From NCBI GenBank assembly GCA_963070105.1, contig OY718804.1, positions 4,859,317 through 4,923,316 on the forward strand: a stretch of DNA of 64,000 bases, in the 5' to 3' direction. This DNA comes from Litomosoides sigmodontis. Taxonomy: Eukaryota > Nematoda > Chromadorea > Rhabditida > Onchocercidae. Shown here in pieces: positions 1 through 15,842 of this stretch; the stretch's first letter is position 1; the number at the start of each line of letters is the position of its first letter. A program made the position numbers and the translations under genes. The notes beneath the pieces were generated by a model. The model worked only from the letters and a program-made list of their open reading frames with translations, was not told the origin of the DNA and ran no database searches.

Positions 1-58
1 ATTCCGGAAAACTGTAAGAAATTCATTTGAAAACAATGAAGGGAAGAGAAATACCTAC

Positions 59-1806
59 CTCTTCACAGTTGTGAATAAATAAACCACCAAACAGTCGTAC
101 AATAGGAGGGGAGAATTGTGGAGTGAATTCGAATGATTCAATAGACGTTGCACTGGTGGCGGCTGTTGTACAATGTTGGGAGTAAGAAGAACTTCCATCC
201 TCGTTGTAGTCTGATTCTGACCACTGAGGTTGAACTAATTTTTGCTGAAATACGTGTTCATTCATTAAACAGAAGTGAAGCTTTTCCAACTTATTATACC
301 GCTAAGCTTTCTCATTCAATTTTATACGGCAAATCAGTCTTCGAAGAACGACAGTGAGAGTAACGGGGGGAGGAAGGGAAGCAACATGGCAGGCATCATC
401 TAATTTTGAAATGTTTTTGCGAAAACAATGGAGACGTTTGACATGTTTTAAGAAGAATTGATGTGAAGCATCAGTATTCATATAGTAATGAATGAGAAAT
501 AAAATTTGAGAAACCTGATATGGCAATGATGTGGTTGGCAATGATGGTGTAATAGCTGTGGTAGCGGTAGAAGTTGAAGCACTTGACGAGGAGCTGCGAG
601 TTTCGCTACTTAGTGACTCAGGTAGAGGATTTGTTGTTTGAGATGTTGCCGATGTTTGATCTGGTTTCTCGCGGCTCCAATCTTGCTGAGAAGTAGGCAG
701 GGTTGGAAAAGTTCTGAGTGATGGCGGAAATGGTTGATAAAATCTGGGTGGTGCGCCAGGTCCAAATAGAGCTCGAGGTGGTGGATTAAAACCGAACGGT
801 GCATCGGTTCCCAATACAGAAGGCGGTCTAAGAAGAGGTTCTAATGGTGCTCCAGTGCCAAATGGTGCCTGAGGTAATGGATAGATTCCAGATGGTGCAC
901 AAGTTCCAGTTGTAGCAAGAGGTGGTGAATAGAATCTGTTTACTGCACCGAAGCCGGGTGGTGGGCATAATCCACACGGCAATCCGGCTGGTATGCCGCT
1001 CCTTGGTACTGTCTGAAGTGGTAAATAGAATGCTGGTGGTGCGCCGACTCCGGATGCTGCTTGAGGTGGAAGATAGAAGCCAGGTGGTACCCTTGCACAT
1101 CCTGGACCAAATCCAGGCACTGGAAAAATTGAACGGGTAGGATCATACATATTCGGAAGAGGAAGAGGAGCAGGTCGTCCAAATAAAGGTGCAGTAAAAT
1201 CGGGATATACAGATCTGGTCGAATCGTCCGTGTTCGCACGTTCCGCTACCGTGTGACATCTTGATGATGCATAGGTTCTTTCCTCCTGCGGTAATTGTTT
1301 CACAGAACCAGCTGGCGCTGATGGCTTATGGTAAAGGTTGCGATCGCCTTCTTGAATTCGTCGCGAAAAACGACGATTATGTAAATTCCCACTCAATAAT
1401 TGGCTCCTGTGTGATGGTACCATCGTTTCATGCGATAGTTGCCTAGATGTTGATTTACCGAAACCATGTAACTTCCGGATTCGCTGAGAGTATGAAGGTA
1501 GTGGATCAGTTCGTGACGAAATTTCCGATCGTGGTCGCCCGGATTTCCGATATGAGAGACTTCGAGATGAATTATCGTTTCCGCTTCGTCCGGCAGTGTG
1601 CTGAAAGTATAACAGACGACCTGTTACTGCGTCCCTCAATGATAATGGACTAGTAAGCTGTTGCGTAAATCAAAGAATGAAATTTCAGACAACATTCTCA
1701 CCACTCCCCCAGCATGTCTGTATGCTTTACACTGTCCCTGTTCTTCCATGCTGCCTTTTTCATTGTCCCGTTGCTCTCCTTCACGGCTTTGCTGTTCTTT
1801 AGACAT
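59..1806 (-). CDS. Proline-rich low-complexity protein, unrecognised, C-terminus outside the window
   Basis: Exons (minus strand): 1806-1702, 1657-515 and 244-59, all joined in phase 0; the donor after base 59 shows the gene continues past the left edge. The start ATG at 1806 lies 11 nt after a TTTAG acceptor, a likely spliced-leader site. The N-terminus (35 residues) is charged. Residues about 60-160 are rich in Ser, Arg and Gln. Residues about 215-350 hold eight or so imperfect repeats of roughly 17-20 residues built around FYxPP/L and GxGAP, followed by a Ser/Thr-rich segment. No catalytic motif, signal peptide or membrane segment is visible. The first intron is only 44 bp. I do not recognise the family; a scaffold or RNA-associated role is conceivable but unsupported. 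The long open frame and consistent splice phases argue that it is coding. Confidence 0.6.
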
Positions 1807-3550
1807 AATTGGAACAGCTAAAGGAGAGAGGCTGTTACGGTAATCCTCCACAGCACTACCGTACCGTACCGTACTACACAATTCTTGTTAATTCATTGTA
1901 TCCCTCATGCGTTAATGCGAAATTGCGGTGGTATTAACTAGGTGCGCAAGTGGTACCGCTATCATATCTCCGCACAAATGGTAGGTAGCACTACCGTTGT
2001 GAGATTTATTATGTGTGTTATATTTTAATCGCGATGATAATTGCAAGTGTCCATTGAAGAAAACGCATCTATGGTGAAACAGGCTGAGGAAAGTGACAAG
2101 TGAGAAATTTACTAAAAAGATTTGTTTCATTTTCAGAATTTTATTTTCTTAAATAAAATGTGCAAAAATAAGCTATTCATATTTTATGGTAAGAAAAGTA
2201 AGGAATGAAATGCCAATGAATTAACATATTTGAAAATGATGGGAAAGTAAAATAGTTAAATGATGTGGACCTAATTAGGGACAAATTAATGAAAATCTAA
2301 CTGAAAGCAACCGCCACTAATACCGTTAAAATCACGGTAACCAGTCCTGCAGCAACATCACCATACCTCAAAAAGATCCTTTCCGTAAATCCGCCTACCG
2401 AACCACTCCACCGCCACAACAGGAATAATAAAAGTTGAGTAGCTGACTTTTTATCCCTTTTATTGCAGATTTCTAGCACTGATATGCAAATAACTGGCCG
2501 CAAATAAACTTCAAAAAATAATTTCCATCGTAGCCTATTTTTCTTTGTAACACATGCAAAACATACACACGTAAACATTGCATCTACAGTGATATTAGTC
2601 CTCCTTTCATCGTCTTTTGAATTCAGTGTTAAGAATTGCGAAAATTAAACCTTTCTTCAGGTTAAAACACAAAATATAAGATAATATTCTTTGAAAAGCA
2701 TATACAAACAGAACTCTTCAAACTTGTACATAAATGTTAACGATTACTATCAACAAATTACCTTTGTCCTTCTGCTAAAAACCTACACGAGCCGAATTTT
2801 CTCTTTAAAAAGTTATTTGAAAAATAAATGAGTTGTCGGATGTTGTTGTCACTCAATCGGTAGACATCAGCAAGTATTAAAAGTTTCTATTAGACTTAAA
2901 TATTATGCTCAAACAGACTACATAGTTGATTTGGAACAGCTCAGTTTAGTCAAAGAAACACTGGCGATTAACAGCACATACCAACTGTTGATTCGAACTA
3001 AATCTCTTTACTAAGGAATCAAGCGCATGACAAATTTCAATATTGCATTGAAGAATTTTAAATAAAATTGAAAAAAGTGTAATATTCAATGCGAAAAAGG
3101 GATCCTGCTCTGTCGCCGTCAGATAATTGAAACTTGGTAAAAGTCATCTAAATAATCTTAACTATTTACGTGCAATGCTATTTTTTGACCTCACTATGGA
3201 ATGAATAAACCAGCAAAAAGTATGTGAAATAGCAAATTCTTTAAAAGTACAACTGCGAAAATAATCCATACATTTGGAGGTAGATTAACTACCTGAATAA
3301 GCGATAAAATAATCGAGGCAAAAAAATAAACCAAAAAAATTTTGAAGATCAAAGTTTAAATCCTGATAGATATGCTAAAGAACAATTATGTATGAAAAAA
3401 TCTACGGTTAAGTCTTAAACCTAACATTTTTCTTGCATATCTTAAGCAGCTAGAACTAAATTCACGAGTAAAACACAACTCGCTGCAAATGTTGTCAAAG
3501 TGATGATTTCGACTGGTAATGTTCTTAACTCAAAATTTATAAGTGATATT
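1807..3550. other. Intergenic region, no supported gene
   Basis: This is the upstream flank of the proline-rich gene and the 3' flank of PRMT7. It is AT-rich. An 80-residue minus-strand frame ending at 2297 has a hydrophobic tail, but I found no credible splice acceptor or start for it. Nothing else is visible. Confidence 0.5.
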
Positions 3551-7500
<3,950 letters not shown>

Positions 7501-8839
7501 CTAAATTCAATGAAAAATAAACTATGAAAAACGAACTGCAAATAAAAACAAGGACAAAAATCGAGCTCGGAAATCCTCCTTTCCAGCAATGATGCTTTCA
7601 ATCTTTAAATATAAAATATAAAGCCCTACCCTTATACTGTCATCTACGTATCACACAATTTAGACAATTTATCTCCAAAACTTGGATCTCCTAAGTTTTT
7701 TTTTCCAGTCCGATTTCACTAATCCGTAACCACTACGTATAAGTTTTTTGTTTATTTCAGCGTACTACAATATATGAAAAGATTACTCAAAAATTTTCAA
7801 ATACGCTATTTATCTCTAAAATTTGGCTCATTTAACTCGTTCATCTTCCATTAGCCACAAACACATATGCACGTTGTAGAGACTTATATGAAATTCACCT
7901 TAACCTTCTCGTGTTTTCCTCGTAAACAGCTTTGAAAGGTAGCTCTAGAAACTTTGGAGTGTAAAGATAAAATTCTTGAGAATGCTCGACTTATGGCTGA
8001 AACTATTTCTACGTGCACTTGTCCAGTTGATAATTCTGAAAAAGCCTCACCAGTGAATACATGCATAAGATATGGTTCAATATACTTTTGTACATAACAC
8101 CCACACCCACACCCACACCCACACACACACACACACACACGCACACATACACACACACATACACATATAATCAGTACGTACAATTACTCCATGCCTGCTT
8201 AGTCTATGATTACTTCGACAATATACCTTAAATAGTTGCACTTACAGCACTATACCAAACAATTTTATAAAAATGATGCATCTGTTTATGAATGAGTAGG
8301 CTTGTTTGGACATTTAAAGTCCGGAAAATTCGCCGAGAGTGTAAATCGGTTCTCTCAAGTAAAAGATAACAATGAGAAGGAGATTTTATTACACAAAATA
8401 CTATACTAAAGAAAGCGAAAGCTTAGAGAGCAAGTTAAATGACAATGACATACAAATGAAAACAACAGTTGTAAATAATTTAATGCATTTTCATTTTCAT
8501 ACGCAAAGCCAAGATTTCAAATAATTCTTAGCTTAAGTTTTAGGTATCCGAAAACAGCTGTTCATGGCACAAGGGTATTTAAGATATACATATCGAGGCT
8601 GGAGAGAGCCAGATTTGGTCATAAGCAACCAAAGTTAAATAAATGGTATGACAAACTCTGTAAAACAAGCAATACTGCATTAAAAAAAAATACAGGAAAA
8701 TACAGCTCCGACAATCTTTATAAAAATACTCTTGAAGTTATTCAGAAATTCCGCACCATCACTTCATTTTCCAAATCTACCGCGTGAAAAGAGCAGTAGA
8801 TGCGAATGTCAACGTAGGTCAGCAGTGAAAAAGGAATTA
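7501..8839. other. Intergenic region between PRMT7 and ANKMY2
   Basis: This 1.3-kb AT-rich stretch holds a CA/CCCA microsatellite (8097-8166) and otherwise shows nothing gene-like. It would contain the ANKMY2 3' flank and the PRMT7 upstream region. It is too long for a typical nematode operon spacer. Confidence 0.6.
8097..8166. repeat. CA / CCCA microsatellite
   Basis: About 70 bp of (CCCACA)n passing into (CA)n, interrupted near the right end. It produces a spurious cysteine/valine-rich minus-strand frame. Confidence 0.95.
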
Positions 8840-11837
8840 TCATGCAAGCATAGTATCAGCAAGTGCAGCAGTAACTTTCTCAATGTGCTTATCTTCCGAC
8901 TGTCCACCTTGAACAGTTCCATTGTTTGATGCACTCCCGCTATTACGCACGATCTCTTTTGATGTTGCATGATCTCTCAAACACCTTCGTTCCCTATTCT
9001 GTTTTTTTTTGTCGATCTTCTCGCAAAACATTTTGTGATTACACCAATCAATTTTTTGGCAGTCTGGATGACAGTAATATATGTTCTAAAATATACTAAT
9101 TCAAAGTAAGATCACCTTTTTTAATAATTTTCACTTAAATGACTCCTGAAACTGCAAAGGCCCACAGGAAATTCCCTTAAGAGTGAAACTCAATGGCTTA
9201 ATATTTACATTAAATGTCACCAATTAATTAATTAAAAAATTGATAAAAAATAAATTTAAGCAAAAAAACACCTTGCAGCACCGCTTGGTGGAAGTAACAG
9301 CACCACAAGTAGCACAAAAATGAGATGTTTCTACCATCCGCTGACCCGAAAAAACTGATGTTATCACATAAAACGCCTCAGGCAAATTACCCTAAACGAT
9401 CACTCTGTAAATAGAAAAAATTTTAAGTCGGGATTTCTAAAAATATGCAGTTTTAAGATTTCATACTGTCATTAACTTACAAACTCAACAGCTGCAAGGT
9501 TTTTAATAAGTGCTTGGAAAATCAAGCAATGGTGATATGGAAATGCTTGAACAGCATTTCTCAGATATCGCTCCAAATTTGGTCGTACGCGATCATCCTG
9601 TTCCATTTTCAGCAATTGTTTCACATAATTTCTGATTATTGTTGATGTTTTATGCTCTTCATTTTCCAAAACAGTCTCCACAGACTTGCATGTATCGCGT
9701 ACGGTATACAAAAGCAACCATAGCTTCAACGACATAACCTGGAATTGAAAAAAAGACATTCAAATGCATACACGAGATAAATACCAAGAATGCATTTGTA
9801 ATTGTAATAAATTATCTATTTCAGACTTTCACCTTCCAACCAATCCTGTAACACACATAATATCAATTATATTGCTTTGATATGAATAAGCCCTTTTTAT
9901 TCGGATAAAAATTTCAGGAAGTTCGTTACAAAATTACGCACACCTCATTCGATTCTTTGCACCGCAGCTGTCTCTCAAAAATCCTATCCAAAACATAACA
10001 AAATTTCTGACGATGTTGCCATATTACTTGATAGTGATTACGCAAGAAAAGCATGACCTAAATAAGCAGTGATCTCGTAAGCTCTTTCCACTTCAACAGA
10101 CATGAAAGGTGTTAATCGGAGTGCGACATGAATTACATTTGAAAAGCAACTGCCTAATGATCACAAAATACTATGAAAAACAAATGAATTGTGAGCTTTT
10201 TAAAAAAGCTTATTGAAAAAGATTCAATAAAAAAAATTAAGGAAAATAAATAAGTGTTTCCTTAAGCTACACACCCAAACAGGATGTATTATATGAGTTT
10301 TAATCAATTCATGCAATGCTTGGGAAAATTCCTTTGGATAAATTTCATCGCTATCATCTCCTTTGGGGTGCAATAACTTCTCGATTTCATCCAGCGCCAC
10401 ATAGTTGTTAATAATACTTACGCACTCATGCTGTCCTACAAAATTCCAGTCAAGAATGTTTGGTGTTTTGAGAAATAACATTCCTTTCGACAAGCAGAAT
10501 GAATTTTGGGATATCATTGTGTGTCAAAAAAGGAATAGTGTAGTAAGTGTACGGAAAGAAAAGAGAATGCCAAAAAATCACAAAAACATTTTGCCTAAAA
10601 ATAATCTTTAAAGCTTAAAAATTTTGAAAGTCAAAAACTGAAAATTCTAGAAATGTCCTAAGCTTATTCAAACCTATCCTAACAGAACAAGATACCAAGC
10701 TGTTTCCTATTCGAAAAATTATTGTAAAATTCTTTCGAAAGTTTTTTTATCGAGGATCGATCAACTTGTATGCGGAAAAAACACAAAATAAATGAACTGA
10801 CCCACAAAAGCTGCCATTTCTGCCGCCGTTTTCCCAATTGCATTCGTCGAATAAACGTGTGCACCATAGTCTAACAACAACTGGCATATCTCTGTAAGAC
10901 AGAACGCCTCATATGTAAGCAATCAAATAGTGTCGGTGATTAAAAATGTAAGCAAAACCACAACTTGGATAAACAAATAGCGGAAGAATTTTTATTTAAT
11001 AAAAAGTAGTTGAATAACGCCACATAATTTTCTCAATCGAATATTGTATTAAAATTAAAATTAGGATGACCGAAGTTGAACTGAAAATTGTTTTTTTAAG
11101 TTAACGTTGAAAAAACTACATGCAACCTTGATGTCCAGCAATTGCCGCAAACATGAGAGATTTATAACCACAGTCGTGAGTACCGTTATTTGGATTGATA
11201 CCACTTGCTAACAAAAAGCGAACCACGTCTTTGAGACCTGACCAACTCGCTTGATCCAGAAGTGACATTCCTGTCTAGAATAATATAGGGGTTGCAATTT
11301 AAAAGGTGAAATGCAATCGCTCACTTTCATATATAAGTATTCTTAAGGCTACATAAAAAACAAAGACTAATATTAAGTTCAGAGAATGGACGAACCTTAT
11401 CAGTGCAATTAAGCGGAACACGTGCGCTCTTCAGAATTTGCAACAATTCTTTCTCATTTTCTAAATAAAGCATTTCACACTACAGCCATTCATTTAAATT
11501 TTGATTTTATAAATCTAGCTTTCTGGTTCGGTAGATAAACGTTCTACAGTTCCGACATCACATCGTGACAAAATTGTTAAGTCGAATCCAGGAGATTAAT
11601 GATATTTATATTTTAAGTTACCACTAATTCAATGTCGGAAGTTTGTTACCCACATCTTCAAAAACAGCATTTAAGCCTTATATTATTATGTAAAATTGGC
11701 AAACATAACAGATGAATAAACTATAATAGAATAGGATAACTTGACATATTACTTTCTTTGACCAGATTGAATATCTTTTCAATATCCTCTTCTGAGTCAT
11801 ATTTCTGGATTGCCGTTGCTGCATCTACGTTATCCAT
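8840..11837 (-). CDS. ANKMY2: Ankyrin repeat and MYND zinc-finger protein (ANKMY2 family)
   Basis: Nine exons (minus): 11837-11753, 11460-11396, 11274-11127, 10891-10802, 10435-10275, 10057-9944, 9738-9481, 9391-9272, 9085-8840; phases all join, giving 428 residues (human about 441). Three ankyrin repeats span about residues 30-135 (for example GYKSLMFAAIAGHQ and GKTAAEMAAF). A helical middle region follows, then a MYND zinc finger at 333-368 with Cys333, 336, 345, 346, 352, 356, His364 and Cys368. Compared with the human protein the KRC-x2-C step is two residues shorter, giving adjacent cysteines. The C-terminal tail is charged and low-complexity. In vertebrates ANKMY2 acts with FKBP38 in ciliary signalling; that role here is only inferred. 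The ATG follows a TTTTTCAG acceptor by one base, a spliced-leader candidate. Confidence 0.93.
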
Positions 11838-14460
11838 TCTGAAAAACTGCAATGAAAGAGGAAATTTAATATTTGAACCTAGACCTAAAGCAATTCTATG
11901 AGGCAGTGAAAAACCTCTAAATTTTCAAGGCCCATAAAAGTATCGAGCTTCAAAAATCTCGACCTTCTATATAAGGCCAGAAAATTATAGGACTGCCATA
12001 ATGTGTAGAAAAAAGGAAATCACTCGTAATTTTCAACCGCAACTTTTCTACTGCAGGTTGGTAGCATTCAACCAAAATAGAAAAAAGGCAGTCCAATTTC
12101 ATGACTTGCTCCACTCCATCACAATCTTGCATATTTAATAAAATCTAAAATAGTATGGAAATCTAAGGGATTAGTACTCACTATGCAGAAATACTGCACT
12201 ACATTTTGTCCCAGATGAACTAAACAAATTATGGAAAACATCTAAAATTATGGAAAAACATAGGATGTCAATGAACAGTTAGTTTGTCAGTAAGCATGAT
12301 ATTTATAAAATGAAGAAGAGCCGTTGTTGCTAAGGTAACGGGAACAATCATTTCTCACTAAAAACTCTACCCTTTTCTTCTTAACATAAGTAAGAATGTT
12401 GAATGTGCAAAACTGTTCGTCTCTAAGTCTCAATCAGTTAATATATGTCGCCCTATCTTAGAAATACTCAGACATTTTTATGCAGTAAAATTAAATTTTA
12501 ATCCAATTTTACCTTAATTTTTTTGCATATATTTGCTTATTAAATGCATGAGATAATCTTGCACATTGCAAAACGGCCAAAATTCACAGTAAATCTTATT
12601 TAAGATTGTCTTCCTTTACTGCTCCACCTACTCAAATTGAAATTCTCTAGTTTTTGGATTACATATCAACGAAGAACCATATTCTCATATTTGCTTCCCT
12701 AATGCAAAAAATTAAACAAGCTTCGTCAAAAGAAAAAAAAGAGAAAGCTGAATTTCTAACATTGTATTTTACGAGCTATAGCCTTCGCTCATTTATACAG
12801 TTATGGAGCAAACAACAACAACAAAACAACTATACAGTCCGAAAGTTGAAAAAAAGGGGTACATGTATAAGCCTTGTTGTTCTCGTCGCATTATTGCTCG
12901 TCTAGGTATAACATCTCCGATGCGATGTACTCGTCCATTTTTTCTTCAAATTCATTTCGTCCAGTCAATAATCTGTAAATACTCCACCATTGCAATAAAT
13001 AATTCTACAACTGCAACATAACAAAAGAAAATGTACGATAAAGGAGGTGATGTGGAGAAAAGGAAAAAAAATAAATCAGAAACGATTGTACTTCGCTTCG
13101 CAAGCAACTGCTTTGCAGAAGAAAACGAAAAAGAAAAATTCATTAACAGCTTAGCGGTAGTAACATATGCTGAAAGACTTCACCATATAATTATGTATGT
13201 AAGATTGTCTTAGAGAACTTAAATTCTTTTTGCGCAGTAAATTCTTTGGTCATAAATGTCGCTGCCGGCAATAACGAATAACTAACAACTGTTGTTAGAA
13301 AAGTTTCAGAGAAGACAGAAGTACGGTATGCAGCACTTGAAAATTACAAAATTACAGTCTATTGGCCTAAAAATAGATATGCTCACTACTAAAGTGTTCT
13401 CTTTCAGCCAAATAAAATGTAGGACACAAGTAATAATAGTTACTAACTGTTCCTAATATATTTAATACAAAACAAAAAAGACCATACTGTTTTGATAAGT
13501 TTTTTGATAATACGTTTTAATCAACAAAAAGGACATTTTTTTTTTACTTTAAAAATATTTATGCGGGAAGAGTAATGTCATAATAACAATGACGCGAGAT
13601 ATCATTTATCATCTCTTCACACACCACTTTTCCTTGTGATTTGAAAAATTTATATAAAAAAAAAGTTTAAACTGAAACGGAGAAAATCATATGTTTCCTA
13701 GTTATAAATTTGCAGTAAATTTGAAATTTGATCTTTGATTTTGCTTTGACAAGGAAGCGACTATACATTTGGAGTGATGCAATTTGGGTGACTATCACAT
13801 CACCAAAAATGTAATAGACATTGTTTTCATTAAAAATTTACAGCTGATGATGTCCAAGAAAACCATCCAAATGGAACTTATTAATCAGCTTGCTAGCGTA
13901 CAAGCTGAATTTAGAAAATTAGTAACATAATATTAGTGAAGCGCAATAAAATTTTATAAATTTAATTTTCGATTTACAGCACTCCGGATGGCAAACAGTT
14001 CATAAGCAGAATAGGTTTCAGCGGTAATAACTCTAACTTGTAAAACATAATTATGATAAACACTATAATAATTATGATAAACACGCATCATAGCGACAGA
14101 CAAGAACCATCATTATGATAAATTTCATTTGAATACAGAAGTGATTGTTCATGCAGCTCTTCCACTACTGCGGTGCTCACCTCCCTTTTACCGCACTTCC
14201 CCTGATGAGATAGATTTAGTGGATTACGAGGACTTGTCCTCCACATTAGAGACCTTCGAAGGAAATCCAAATCATTCACGGTGAAACCCACTATCTTTAT
14301 AGTTTTTTTGTATGTTGCGAAAAGGTCTAGACCTGCATGCTTTTAACTGTTGCAGGATATATTCTTCAAAATGCCCACAATATATTTCTTTAAAAGTAAA
14401 ACTGATATAAAGAAATAACATTTATCTATACTGGGTATACATCTGTCAAACATATATTCA
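11838..14460. other. Intergenic region with one possible small minus-strand exon
   Basis: A 2.6-kb AT-rich stretch between ANKMY2 and CCDC12. The only gene-like signal is the 37-codon minus-strand frame at 12891-13001, listed separately. The other open frames here are low-complexity. Confidence 0.5.
12891..13001 (-). CDS. Possible terminal exon of an unrecognised small protein
   Basis: Directly after a TTGTAG acceptor a minus-strand frame runs in phase 0 for 37 codons to TAA. Its product is protein-like, with LLQWWSIYRLLTGRN early and an acidic DEYIASEMLYLDEQ end. I found no convincing partner exon upstream, and an overlapping plus-strand frame also looks plausible, so only one of the two can be real. 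I do not recognise it. Confidence 0.25.
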   Translation of the reverse strand, partial: YLLQWWSIYRLLTGRNEFEEKMDEYIASEMLYLDEQ

Positions 14461-15367
14461 TCAGTCATCAGATTGCAATTCGCTGTAAGCGCCTGAATTA
14501 ACAGCATCGGCCAATTCAGTCTTACCGGCTTTCAGACGCTCACGAATCAACTGAGCCATCGCACGTTCTGTTCGTCTTTCCAACTTTTCCAACCTTTCAG
14601 CAACATCGCGTTTTAGGTCCCAGTCAATCTGTGGGCAAATTATTGATAAATGCAAAAAATAAGGTTGGAAAATTCAAGTGCTGAATAAATAAGGCCCAAT
14701 GTTTATAATTACGCAATTCAAATTACAATCTTATTTAATGTCCTAATTTTCTAATTTTAAGCCCTCTTATTATGCTCTGGAAACAGTGGAAAAAAAAGCA
14801 AAATGAACCTTTCGCGGAGCTAGAGTTGTAATATCAATTTGTTCGACAGCTCTAGTATCTTGAGTGTCTGCTAACTGATCAGCAGTTTCTCTTTCGACGG
14901 CAAACAAATCCACATCATTGCGTTTATCACCCAAATCACTTTGAGGTTCGTAACTTCGAAATGTGAGCCTCATTAACTTATCTGATGATCCAGACAGTGT
15001 TCCATCATCTAAAATCATTCTGAAGATAAATCACAATTTATCTACCACTGAGTTCTTTGTTTGAGTTCTATAGCAGTCTTCATTGTATCTGCATTCTATA
15101 AGTCTTATTTTCTAACACCTGTCCCTGATTTATTCTTACATATATTTAGTTCATGAAATTAAGTGAGAATATGAATATCTGCACTAAAAGATGTTCCAAT
15201 AAAACAAATTTACCTTCTTGCTGCATTCGTTCACGCATTTCCTTCAGCCGTCGTTTTCTTTCATTCGCTTCTTCTTCTAACCTGATATTCGTCTCAGCAA
15301 CATCGATTTCTTGCTCTTCGATAACTCCATCCGATATTTTTGATTCCTTACCAGTTCCAAGTGTCAT
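14461..15367 (-). CDS. CCDC12: Coiled-coil domain protein 12 (cwf18-type spliceosome factor)
   Basis: CCDC12/Cwf18 is a component of activated spliceosomal complexes. Three exons (minus): 15367-15214, 15008-14809, 14628-14461; phases 1 and 0 join, giving 173 residues (human 166). Diagnostic segments in order are LEEEANERKRRLKEMRER, LRLTFRSYEP-like LMRLTFRSYEP, IDITTLAPRK, and the conserved WDLKRDVAERLEKLERRTER followed by IRERLKAG. The protein is strongly charged and helical with no membrane segment. A nearer AG before the second exon would introduce a stop, so the acceptor at 15009 is required. The ATG lies one base after a TTTTAG acceptor. MRPL22 ends only 476 bp upstream on the same strand with a poly(A) signal between, so the two may be co-transcribed. 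Confidence 0.93.
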
Positions 15368-15634
15368 TCTAAAACGATTTGTAACCTTTTTTCTTTTAAC
15401 TTCGAACACTTTTAGAACCTGTCAAAACTCTGAAAGAGCACAGCTGCCTAACAACGCGAAAGTGATATCTTTGAACAAAAATAGTGAAGCTTTCCTTGGT
15501 GAAATAAAACAAAATTACAATGTGCAAAAATATCACCACCACTTCTACATCATCTTTTCTTAAAAGGGACACATAAAAAGTCTAAAAATCAAAAGTTGAT
15601 ACAAACTTTGAGCTTTCGCAATGATAATTTCCAA

Positions 15635-15650
15635 AAATTTTATTGAATTA
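15635..15650 (-). terminator. Probable poly(A) signal of MRPL22
   Basis: AATAAA on the minus strand about 200 nt after the MRPL22 stop and about 275 nt before the CCDC12 ATG. Its position between the two genes fits a nematode intercistronic region. Confidence 0.5.
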
Positions 15651-15842
15651 GAAAAGCCAAACAACATACAGTCCATAGATTAACAACCGCTTGAAAAACA
15701 AATATAATATACATTATTTGGATTATGATTTAGTTAATTTCGACTACTTACAGGCCAGGAGCAGTCAGGACAAAAGTGAGCTTCATATAATGTCCTTTCT
15801 CTCTCCTCCAAAAAGGCATCACAAAAGTAAACATGGACAGCA

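Noticed and set aside
2297..2578. 93-codon minus-strand frame with a hydrophobic end
   Set aside because: It has no start or acceptor in a credible context and no family match. It may be chance in AT-rich DNA.
7884..8183. Val/Cys/Gly-rich minus-strand frame
   Set aside because: It is a translation of the CA/CCCA microsatellite.
15153..15563. 136-codon plus-strand frame
   Set aside because: It is antisense to CCDC12 exon 1 and its flank; the minus-strand gene is well supported.
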